A stretch of DNA of 64,000 bases from contig NZ_KZ319287.1 of NCBI RefSeq assembly GCF_002744755.1, positions 434,001 through 498,000 of the forward strand, read 5' to 3'. Below the pieces are notes generated by a model. It had not been told where the DNA came from. It saw nothing but the letters and a program-made list of their open reading frames with translations, and ran no database searches. Each line of letters starts with the position of its first letter. Position 1 is the first letter of the stretch. The DNA comes from Leeuwenhoekiella nanhaiensis. GTDB lineage: Bacteria > Bacteroidota > Bacteroidia > Flavobacteriales > Flavobacteriaceae. Made by a program: the position numbers and the translations under genes. Shown here one piece after another: positions 35,760 through 43,414 of this stretch.

Positions 35760-36187
35760 ACTTCCTTTTTAAAGAAGATCACAACCGAATCAGCCAGCAA
35801 ATCGTGAATGGCTCGTCTTTCGGGATTTCCCGAAATTGTAAGTAATGATATCCAGCCTAAAAGTGATTTTAGTACAAAACGCAGCACTGCCAGAAAGATG
35901 TTGAGATTCTTCGACGGATTTGAATGTCGCTTAACCCTTAGATCGTTTAGAAAGTGCCCGAGGCTAAAACCAAATACACTGACCATTACAGGCTCGTAAG
36001 CCAGAAAGATAAAAACAAAGGCTACTATTTTATAGTAATCAGGAACGCTTTCAAACCTTGAGAATACATCCGTAAACAAGAGCATTAAAAGAATGATAAC
36101 CACGGCGTCTACAAAGGCTGCCTTAACGCGGTTAGATATATGAGGATATACCTGAATACTCATTTTATCCTGAGGTGCTGCATCCAT
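35756..36187 (-). CDS. RDD family membrane protein
   Basis: 143 residues with three membrane segments. The N-terminal NRVKAAFVDAVVIILLMLL holds the Arg and Asp of RDD proteins, and the middle GFSLGHFLNDLRV fits the family. Some RDD proteins are ion antiporters; most are unstudied. It starts 3 bases after the DUF1456 stop; a second Met at residue 9 is an alternative start. Confidence 0.78.
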   Translation of the reverse strand: MDAAPQDKMSIQVYPHISNRVKAAFVDAVVIILLMLLFTDVFSRFESVPDYYKIVAFVFIFLAYEPVMVSVFGFSLGHFLNDLRVKRHSNPSKNLNIFLAVLRFVLKSLLGWISLLTISGNPERRAIHDLLADSVVIFFKKEV

Positions 36188-36189
36188 AC

Positions 36190-36492
36190 TTAATTGGTTT
36201 TAGGAGGATTTTTCTTTTTGCCCCCGTCTTTTTTAAGGGTCGGTTTATCGGCTTTTGGTTTTTTTTCGGGCATCGGGCCACGCATATGAATGACGAGACC
36301 ATTAAGGAAATTACGTAAAAACTGATCGCCGCATTCCACGTATTTCGGGTGGTTTTCGTTCCTGAAAATAGCACCCAACTCGCTTTTGGTTACTGCAAAA
36401 TCAACCAGGGCGCAAATTTTCACAATATCATCATCCCGCAATTTAAGGGCGACACGTAGTTTTTTAAAAATATCATTATTAGATAAGGCCAT
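36190..36492 (-). CDS. DUF1456 family protein (YehS-like)
   Basis: 100 residues. NNDIFKKLRVALKLRDDDIVKI and ELGAIFRNENHPKYVECGDQFLRNFLNGL are the DUF1456 signature; the family has two similar helical repeats. The last 25 residues are a Lys/Pro-rich tail. Function unknown. Co-transcribed with the RDD gene. Confidence 0.85.
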   Translation of the reverse strand: MALSNNDIFKKLRVALKLRDDDIVKICALVDFAVTKSELGAIFRNENHPKYVECGDQFLRNFLNGLVIHMRGPMPEKKPKADKPTLKKDGGKKKNPPKTN

Positions 36493-36549
36493 GGCTTAAT
36501 GTATTTAGCTCGTATTATCGATTTCAAATTACCCGGTAAAGGTAGAAAT

Positions 36550-36578
36550 AAAAACTCCTCATTTTCAGAGGAGTTTTT
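36550..36578. terminator. Strong hairpin upstream of the DUF1456 gene, serving as a terminator
   Basis: AAAAACTCCTC pairs with GAGGAGTTTTT (11 bp, 7-base loop). In minus-strand sense it lies after the DUF5723 gene (stop at 36625), whose transcript it ends; T-runs exist on both strands. Confidence 0.82.
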
Positions 36579-36624
36579 AGGTTGGCTAATAAATACGGGT
36601 TGTTTGAAGAGGCGCTGATTGAGA

Positions 36625-37953
36625 TTATCTGCTTCGTTGATATATAGGCACTTTAAGGCCTATATATACATCTGCTCCTTTAGAGCTTTCAGAAATCAAA
36701 TTTGTAAGAATCGTACTTGAGCCTAAAGTCAAAGGCCCTGCTCTAAGTCCAAATCCCCAGGCAAAACCATCATACTGTCTCATACTTAATGGCATATAAG
36801 CACTAAACCATTTACTTTCAAAACGAGGCGAAAGAGTTGCTATATTGGCAATTCTGCTGGCTTGTTGGGATTCAGGTGAAACCAATGATAGTGATGTTTG
36901 CAGGTTCAAATAAAATTTATTTTTGAGATGGTAATCTGCTGCAATATGCAAGGCTGTGGGTAAACTGATTTGTGAAGTTTCTACGGTCTCCTGACCATCA
37001 AAATTGTCCTGTAATATTTCATCAATATCTTTCTCATTAAACTCAGCTTCAGTAATGACTGTATTGGTAGCAGAATACTTGCCGATAGTGCTTTCATCAT
37101 AATTTATAGAACCTAAATCTGTAACCGAAAGCCCTAATTTAAGTTTGTACTTATTGAGACCACGATTGCCCAGATTAGCGTTTTCGGGTCGCCATTCATA
37201 AACCACTCCAAAGTCTGCCCCAAAACCTGATGATGTATCGGTAAAGTCAAAATCCTCTTCATCTGTTGTCTGCCCGTAGTTTACGTTTCCGTTTACCGTA
37301 ACATTTGCATTAGTGGAGGAGTACTGGCCTGTAAGATTTGAAGAATTAAAAAATGCACCACCACCACCGGCTAAATACTTTAACGTTGCTCCTCCTTTAA
37401 GAAAGTGGGATTCTTTGTCCATTAATACTCTTCCGTAGACTAAACCTACTTCAGCATAGGCGTGTAATGTTCCGTTAAGGTTGTTAAGGTCAAAAGTAAA
37501 ATCTTCTTCAGAATCAAAATCGTCTGCGATGCGTTGAAAAAGTTCACCGTTTACATTATGTAAATTGTAAATACCACGTACACGTGTGATAAGGCCTATG
37601 CTACTTTTTGGATTCAGATTAAACATAAACGAAGGTCCCATTACGTCTACATTTGAATAGAAATTGTTAGAATTTGTAGGATTTAAATCAGCATCTTCTT
37701 CAAAATCAAATCCATCGTCGTCGGCATTAAGGCTGCTTGAACTGATGCCCGCATAATCATTGCCAAAGCTGACCCCGGCCGAAACTAAATTGATATCTGC
37801 ACGCATTCTGGAGTCAAAAACATTTGCAGGGTTATACATGACCCCGTGAATCCCGGAATAGTTATCTATGCGGTGGCCTATATAATTTTGCGCTCTGAGG
37901 TTTATAGATAAAGAAATACTAAAAATCGCCAGAAAAAGTAATTTTTGTTTCAT
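36625..37953 (-). CDS. DUF5723 family outer-membrane protein
   Basis: 442 residues from ATG 37953, where MKQKLLFLAIFSISLSINLRAQ is a proper signal peptide; an ATG 7 codons upstream is less likely. NPANVFDSRMRADINLVS near the N-terminus is the family start, followed by a predicted beta-barrel (alternating strands to the C-terminus, VYIGLKVPIY). Resembles PorP/SprF-like and FadL-like barrels but the role is unknown. It stands alone between a terminator and the response regulator. Confidence 0.8.
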   Translation of the reverse strand: MKQKLLFLAIFSISLSINLRAQNYIGHRIDNYSGIHGVMYNPANVFDSRMRADINLVSAGVSFGNDYAGISSSSLNADDDGFDFEEDADLNPTNSNNFYSNVDVMGPSFMFNLNPKSSIGLITRVRGIYNLHNVNGELFQRIADDFDSEEDFTFDLNNLNGTLHAYAEVGLVYGRVLMDKESHFLKGGATLKYLAGGGGAFFNSSNLTGQYSSTNANVTVNGNVNYGQTTDEEDFDFTDTSSGFGADFGVVYEWRPENANLGNRGLNKYKLKLGLSVTDLGSINYDESTIGKYSATNTVITEAEFNEKDIDEILQDNFDGQETVETSQISLPTALHIAADYHLKNKFYLNLQTSLSLVSPESQQASRIANIATLSPRFESKWFSAYMPLSMRQYDGFAWGFGLRAGPLTLGSSTILTNLISESSKGADVYIGLKVPIYQRSR

Positions 37954-38040
37954 AAGCTTAAGTATGTAATTCAAAATTAAAGGTTTGTATCTGAGCTAAA
38001 AATACCCAATATCTGGTATTTTAAGATAATCTTAAGAATT

Positions 38041-38667
38041 TTAAAAGTCATACTTGCGCTCTAGCGCATAACGCAAAAGTTCGCCCTTGCCCTTTAGCTC
38101 CAGAATGCGCATCATATTTTTACGATGCGTATCTACAGTGTGTACACCTATAAAAAGTTCGTCTGCAATTTCCCGGGAAGTTTTACCCAGGGCGATGTGC
38201 CGCAGAATTTCAACCTGACGTTTGGTAAGCAGCCCGCCTTTTTCGGAAGCGTTGTTTTCAGCCTCAATAAGACTTAAGTCGATTTGAGAATCAAAAAAGG
38301 TTTCTCCTGAAGCTACTCTTTGAATGGCCTGTTTTAGGGTTTCAAGGCTTGAATTTTTAAGTACATAGCCCGAAGCGCCGGCATCCAGCATTTGCTTAAT
38401 GGCTTCGGTCTGATCAAACATGCTAAAGGCGATCACACCGGTATCCGGAAGTTGATTTTTAATATGTTTTGTGGCTTCAATGCCGTCCATTTTTGGCATT
38501 CGGATATCGGTTATGACCACATCTGGCTGGTATTTAAGTACCTGAGTAACCAGATCCTCCCCGTCATTTGCGGTGCAAACCAACTTAATTTCTTCCTGCT
38601 CGGCCAGTAGTAAGCTGATGCCGTCTATTAGAGATTGATGATCTTCTCCTATTGCTAATTTAATCAT
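38041..38667 (-). CDS. NarL/FixJ-family response regulator
   Basis: 208 residues. Receiver domain (about 1-120) with acidic pocket (GEDH, residues 7-10) and phospho-acceptor D54 in VVITDIRMPKMDG, plus the KNSSLE lysine region. LuxR-type HTH (about 140-205): LTKRQVEILRHIALGKTSREIADELFIGV. It overlaps the upstream kinase gene by 4 bases (ATGA), so they form a two-component pair. Target genes are unknown. Confidence 0.94.
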   Translation of the reverse strand: MIKLAIGEDHQSLIDGISLLLAEQEEIKLVCTANDGEDLVTQVLKYQPDVVITDIRMPKMDGIEATKHIKNQLPDTGVIAFSMFDQTEAIKQMLDAGASGYVLKNSSLETLKQAIQRVASGETFFDSQIDLSLIEAENNASEKGGLLTKRQVEILRHIALGKTSREIADELFIGVHTVDTHRKNMMRILELKGKGELLRYALERKYDF

Positions 38668-40526
38668 AAGGGTAAGTCTATAATTACAGAAGTTCCTTGA
38701 CCGGGTTCAGATTCTATTTCTAAAGTTCCGTTGAGATGGGCTACGCGTTTATCAATGGCGTTTATACCCATACCTTCACTGCGTTTGCTGATGTGTCTGG
38801 GATCAAAGCCCACGCCATCATCTTCAACCATAATATTGAGTGAGTCGCCATGGTTTACCAGATGTATGGTGAGTGTTTTGGCCTGAGCGTGTTTGATCAC
38901 GTTAGTTATAAGTTCCTGGATGATGCGAAAGAGGCTTAATTCAAGACTGTTTTCGAGGCGGGTGTCCATTCCGTGGGCCTGTACATCTATTTGCAGCCCG
39001 TTTAACTGCGAGATTTTGTGCGCCAAATCTTTAAGGGCTTTAAGTAATCCCTGATTGGCAATCACCCCACTGTTCTTGGCGTGTGCAATGGTGCGTACTT
39101 TAGCATAAGCCTCATCAAGCAGGGTATTGGTTTTTTGATACAGATCTTCTGAAGGAGCGTTTTTAAGCGCTTCAAAATGCATACGTACATTCGTCATTAA
39201 AGCCCCAAGATCATCGTGAAGTTCCCCAGCTATACGAGTACGTTCTTTTTCCTGACCTTCAATCATAGCGTCTATACTGGCAAGTTCCTGATCTTTCAAC
39301 AGGTTGGCAACTTTTTGGCGTTCCAGGTTTTTTTGCTGTTCTGCCAGTTTGCGCTTCTTTTGACTGTTTTTATAAACGAGAAAACCAATCGTACTGATTA
39401 TCAGTACGGAAAGAATAAGAACTATTAAGAGGGTTCGCTTTTCTTGTTGTAGCTCCTGATTTTTTCGCTCTTTTTCTTTGGTTTGATACTTTACATTCAG
39501 TCTTGAGATTTGCTGCATATTTTCCTCATAATCCAAAAGACTTTTGAGGCGAACTGCTTTTTGTAGTGTCTGGTAGGCTTTGTCATTTTCTCCAAGAAGA
39601 TTGTAGTTTTTTGAAGAGTAATAATTGATATAATAATTTGCTCGTGTGGTATCTTTACTGTTTTTGTAATAAGTAGAACTATCTATAAATTTTAGAGCAG
39701 TTGAATAACGCTCTTCTCGCCGCGCGATTTCAGCTTTGTGTATAAACGATCTAAAAACGATAAACCGAAGAAAGGGTTTTGACCTGCTCAGGTTTATCGC
39801 TCGGTCATATAACTCGTCAGCATAATCCAAATCCCCTTCAAATTCAAAATAAACCGCTTTTGAGGATAGGTAATTGGGCTCCAGATTGGGAAAATCTGCC
39901 AGACGGGAAATGAGTTTGTCAAAATCACTAAAAAATTCATTTTTAAGAGGCAAACTTAACGATACGTGTTTAAGATTATAGTTGAGCTGATGCATCTTAA
40001 GGTAATAGCGGTCCAGATCATCTGAAATCAGATTTTGGTAGGTGTCAAGGTATTCCAGATACTGCTCATTGCTTTGTTCGACCTGAACATTAAAAACTTC
40101 AAGAATTGAAATTAAAGCGAATTTCTGCAAGTATAAGATTGAATTTTCCTTGGAGTACAGATATACTGAGTTGAAAAATTCAAAAGACTGTGCAGTATTA
40201 GGGTTGCTGTAGATCTTTTGATAGCCTAAAGCTAAATTTACCAAAGCCTCATTAACAGACGATACCTCTTTAGTTCCCTGATCATTAGAAGCAGGTTGAT
40301 TTTCAGCATAGTACAAGGTTTGTGCTAATTGCTGTGCGGGGCCAACCAAATCATCACGTAATAAGAAAGCATTTTTAGCGGCTTCTTGATATTCCATTTG
40401 GAATAAGCTTGAAAAATAGTTTTCCAAAGCGTCATTTCCATAACTCCAGGAACCGCTTAAAAGAATAAGTATACAAAAAAACTTTTTTAAATAAATCAGA
40501 TGATAAAGTTTTTTGAATTGGGACAT
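38664..40526 (-). CDS. Sensor histidine kinase with periplasmic TPR-like domain
   Basis: 620 residues. Signal peptide/anchor (about 8-30), a periplasmic region of about 330 residues rich in paired helices of TPR type (for example DLDYADELYDRAINLSRS), a coiled coil (344-365), a membrane segment (about 364-385), a HisKA_3 dimerisation helix with phospho-acceptor His437 in RIAGELHDDLGA, and a HATPase domain (ELITNVIKHAQA; VEDDGVGFD; EGMGINAI). This is the Bacteroidota class of NarL-type kinases that sense unknown signals. The start lies 31 bases inside the previous gene. Confidence 0.9.
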   Translation of the reverse strand: MSQFKKLYHLIYLKKFFCILILLSGSWSYGNDALENYFSSLFQMEYQEAAKNAFLLRDDLVGPAQQLAQTLYYAENQPASNDQGTKEVSSVNEALVNLALGYQKIYSNPNTAQSFEFFNSVYLYSKENSILYLQKFALISILEVFNVQVEQSNEQYLEYLDTYQNLISDDLDRYYLKMHQLNYNLKHVSLSLPLKNEFFSDFDKLISRLADFPNLEPNYLSSKAVYFEFEGDLDYADELYDRAINLSRSKPFLRFIVFRSFIHKAEIARREERYSTALKFIDSSTYYKNSKDTTRANYYINYYSSKNYNLLGENDKAYQTLQKAVRLKSLLDYEENMQQISRLNVKYQTKEKERKNQELQQEKRTLLIVLILSVLIISTIGFLVYKNSQKKRKLAEQQKNLERQKVANLLKDQELASIDAMIEGQEKERTRIAGELHDDLGALMTNVRMHFEALKNAPSEDLYQKTNTLLDEAYAKVRTIAHAKNSGVIANQGLLKALKDLAHKISQLNGLQIDVQAHGMDTRLENSLELSLFRIIQELITNVIKHAQAKTLTIHLVNHGDSLNIMVEDDGVGFDPRHISKRSEGMGINAIDKRVAHLNGTLEIESEPGQGTSVIIDLPL

Positions 40527-41083
40527 CTTTTGCCACCTATAAGACTCTCTTCATCATCAGGCAATGAAGAAGGATTGATTACCCTGTCATGTATTTTTTG
40601 TTCGATTTTGATATCATCTTCGTATTCTGTGATTGTAAAACCTTCGCGGTAGTAGTATTCATTATCAAAAATGCCGGTTTCATTCATTTCCTGTTTACTC
40701 ATAGCCTTTACCTCACGTTTTACGTATAAATAGTTTTTAGGGTATTTTGTAAGATTGAGCTCAGGGAAATTTGTGACATCATATTCATAGCCACCGCCCA
40801 TAATGCCTACTTTGATTTTAAGCAAGGCACCATCCTTTTCAACATAGTTTTCAGTTTTAAGATCAAGCAGTTGTGCATCCTGAATTTTGAGATCTACGGG
40901 GCCTTTGTAATTGAGAATACGAAGTTTTAAGCTTTGAATATGGTAAGCGTTAGAATTCTCCTGACTCTTTTTTGCTTTAAACTTTCCATAAACCATGAAA
41001 AAGGTACCATAGAGCTGACTTGAATACAGGGCTTGATAATCTTTATCATTTTCTAAGTTGATGTTATTTATTAATTCTGCCAT
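40496..41083 (-). CDS. Hypothetical protein preceding a two-component system
   Basis: 195 residues, cytoplasmic by lack of signal peptide. No family is recognised. It shows a beta-rich middle with two YGKFKAKK/KLRILNYKGPVDLKIQ-like strands and Glu/Asp-rich ending, YYYREGFTITEYEDDIKIEQK. It overlaps the histidine kinase start by 31 bases, so translation is coupled and the product probably works with that kinase. The C-terminal PSSLPDDEESLIGGKRCP is polar and may be disordered. Confidence 0.6.
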   Translation of the reverse strand: MAELINNINLENDKDYQALYSSQLYGTFFMVYGKFKAKKSQENSNAYHIQSLKLRILNYKGPVDLKIQDAQLLDLKTENYVEKDGALLKIKVGIMGGGYEYDVTNFPELNLTKYPKNYLYVKREVKAMSKQEMNETGIFDNEYYYREGFTITEYEDDIKIEQKIHDRVINPSSLPDDEESLIGGKRCPNSKNFII

Positions 41084-41153
41084 AATCTGATTTTTGTTAG
41101 CTATAATGTTAATAGTTAATACCGTTCTTTAAAATACCCAATACCCGGTATAT

Positions 41154-41813
41154 TTAATGTTGCAGCGTATCTATAGTCATCAATCCCTGAGCCTCTTTGA
41201 CCTCCTGTTTTAAGTGATCGAGGTAGAGGATGCCGTTTAGATGATCTATTTCGTGCTGAAAAACCACCGCGGTAAAATCTTCAACCATTTCAATCTCGTG
41301 CGTGGCATCAGGCTTGTCGTATTCTACCAGAATGGCATAGGCGCGGCTTGAAAGCGTATCGCGCCTGCCGGGAATAGAAAGACAACCTTCGGGGCAATCC
41401 TGTTTTTTCTTGGAGTATTGTTTAATTACTGGGTTGATGATGACTTCAAATGGAAATCCCTCTTTGTCAAAACGCTGCACCCACGCGATATTTTTGAGAA
41501 TACCCACTTGTGGCGCGGCAATGCCGGCACCCAGAGACAGGCTGTCGCGTACCGTGGCGTACATGCGGGCGATGAGGTTTTGAAGCACCGTGTCTTTGGG
41601 ATCTACCTTTACATATTCGCTGGGGGTGCGCAGCAAAAGGGAATCACTTTCGTTAGTGATTTTAAACACACGCATAGGCGTAAGCGAATCGGCAGCCATA
41701 ATCAGGTCAATCTGTTCGGCACTGAATTGAGCAGGAATTTCAGGCTGCTGCTTTTTAGTATCACAGGCGAAAAAGCAAACAACAAGCAAGGCAAAAAGTA
41801 TAGTTTTAGTCAA
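41154..41813 (-). CDS. def: Peptide deformylase with N-terminal lipoprotein-like signal
   Basis: 219 residues. The three deformylase motifs are complete: GAGIAAPQVG (95-104), PEGCLSIPG (141-149, Cys144) and FQHEIDHLNG (185-194, His187, Glu188, His191), forming the metal site. The N-terminus, MTKTILFALLVVCFFAC followed by DTKKQQ, is a hydrophobic signal with a lipobox-like Cys17, so the enzyme may be anchored outside the cytoplasm, unlike ordinary Def. The best start is TTG at 41813; no ATG in frame fits. A normal cytoplasmic def is expected elsewhere in the genome. Function outside the cytoplasm is unknown. Confidence 0.85.
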   Translation of the reverse strand: MTKTILFALLVVCFFACDTKKQQPEIPAQFSAEQIDLIMAADSLTPMRVFKITNESDSLLLRTPSEYVKVDPKDTVLQNLIARMYATVRDSLSLGAGIAAPQVGILKNIAWVQRFDKEGFPFEVIINPVIKQYSKKKQDCPEGCLSIPGRRDTLSSRAYAILVEYDKPDATHEIEMVEDFTAVVFQHEIDHLNGILYLDHLKQEVKEAQGLMTIDTLQH

Positions 41814-41865
41814 AATCAGGGAGTTTTAGTTTCTTAAAAGTACCACTTTTACTCCGTATCAGATT

Positions 41866-43269
41866 TTAATCTGCCGTAATGCTAATATTGTCAAGCTGAT
41901 AGGTGCCATCTGAAGCCTCAGCACCGCTGCCGGTATATTTAAAAGCGACATAGCCCGTATCTCCGTTTGCGCACGAAAGCTTTACAATCCCCGAACTGTA
42001 CCAGTCGCCAAAAAAATCCTGATCGCGTATCACAAAGGCATCTCCCAATACAAGCCAGGTTGCCTGCGTAATCCCCTCAGGAGTGCCGTCCCAATCGGTG
42101 CTAAACAGTACGTCGAGCTCACTGTTATCGGCAAAACTGCTGCTCGTTTCAAACCGGATTTGCACTTCAGAATAGCTAGTAAGATCAATAGGCGGAGTGA
42201 TTAGCCAGCCCACACTCAAGGGGTTACCCGATTGATAGGAATCGATTTGTGCTGAAATCCCCTGCGAGGCATTCGTTCCCGTTGCAGTATATGCTTCCCA
42301 GGCCTGCGTGCCGTATTCGATAAAGTTCGTCCACCCGTTGCCCGTGATAGACGTATTGCGGGTTTGCGTCTGAAAGTTGTCTTTAAAGATCACCGTACCG
42401 CCTTCGGTTTCAGCGAGACCGCACTGCAACTCCGCCGGGTCGCAGCGGTTGGTGCTGGAAAACGAAAGCGCCTCCACGGTATTGATGCGCAAAATGTAAA
42501 AATCATCGTAAAAATCGCGGGACAGAATGCCGCTGATGCTGCCGCGACCTTCCGGAAGGGCGACCGATTTGAATTTGGCAAAGGTGCTGGTGCTGACTAA
42601 AGTCGTGCCGCGAGGCTCACAGGTTTCAAGCAGGCGTATGCCGTCAAATTCATCAGTAGCTTCACCGGCAAAGGTTTTAGGGCTTTCGCCCAAAACTTCC
42701 CGGCGGTTAAACTGCGCATCTTCAAGACTTATGTACAGATTTTCCAGCTCGGGAGAAAAGTTTGCAATTGTAACGGGCAACGGAATTAATTCGGCAACTT
42801 CGGTACTTCTAAAAAGCTTTTTAGGAATCAGCGAAGCCGGAATTTCAGTAATCCCGTTCCCGTCACGAATGCCCAGTTGTACCACCCCATTTTCTTCGGC
42901 TACCGCCAGACCATCCAGCTTTACGTAGACTTTTCGCCCCGCCTCATAAACGGTATACAAGGCATTTTGATTCAGTTGAAGCGTAATGCCGGCAGTTGGA
43001 TTTTCAGGAGCATCCTGAATGATGAGTTCGCGGAAAAAATTTCCCGCCACATCGCTGCTCGTGACATAGCCTGTGATGTAAGCATCCGTATCCCGATAGC
43101 TGATGACCGGTTCGCTGCTTTGCGCCAGATTGCCTAAAACGGAGGCAATACTCACCGCTGTACCATCCGGTACGATTTCATTTTCGTTAGATTCGGGCAC
43201 TTCAAACTCGGTTTCCACACAAGCCGTAAAAGCAAGTAGCGTGATGAGCTGGTAAAATATAGGTTTCAT
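41866..43269 (-). CDS. DUF5689 lipoprotein with C-terminal choice-of-anchor-J-like domain
   Basis: 467 residues. Lipobox LLAFTAC near residue 17, acidic linker, then DUF5689 (SYRDTDAYITGYVTSSDVAGNFFRELIIQDA and the DGLAVAEENGVVQLG block), an OB-like fold also seen in bacterial extracellular nucleases. The last about 170 residues (from about 290) form a beta-sandwich: NGWTNFIEYGTQAWEA, VGWLITPPIDLTSY, typical of choice-of-anchor-J domains. It is encoded behind a TonB-dependent receptor in the same direction, a common pairing. Surface location inferred. Confidence 0.82.
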   Translation of the reverse strand: MKPIFYQLITLLAFTACVETEFEVPESNENEIVPDGTAVSIASVLGNLAQSSEPVISYRDTDAYITGYVTSSDVAGNFFRELIIQDAPENPTAGITLQLNQNALYTVYEAGRKVYVKLDGLAVAEENGVVQLGIRDGNGITEIPASLIPKKLFRSTEVAELIPLPVTIANFSPELENLYISLEDAQFNRREVLGESPKTFAGEATDEFDGIRLLETCEPRGTTLVSTSTFAKFKSVALPEGRGSISGILSRDFYDDFYILRINTVEALSFSSTNRCDPAELQCGLAETEGGTVIFKDNFQTQTRNTSITGNGWTNFIEYGTQAWEAYTATGTNASQGISAQIDSYQSGNPLSVGWLITPPIDLTSYSEVQIRFETSSSFADNSELDVLFSTDWDGTPEGITQATWLVLGDAFVIRDQDFFGDWYSSGIVKLSCANGDTGYVAFKYTGSGAEASDGTYQLDNISITAD

Positions 43270-43340
43270 CTAGTTAAATTTTATCAGGAATTAGGGTTCA
43301 GTTATTTAATTATTTAGGCGGGTAATGACCCTTATTTGCC

Positions 43341-43360
43341 AAATGCCCATTATGGGCTTT
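43341..43360. repeat. Terminator-like hairpin, copy 1 of a dispersed 20-mer
   Basis: AAATGCCCATTATGGGCTTT contains GCCCAT and ATGGGC arms. An 18/20 identical copy lies at 52256-52275. It lies between the TonB receptor and DUF5689 genes (both minus). The loop is small, so function as a terminator is uncertain. Confidence 0.4.
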
Positions 43361-43414
43361 CATAGCTGGTATTATTTTTTAGTTTGTTTGTTAGGCTTTC
43401 GCAAAAGCAAAATC

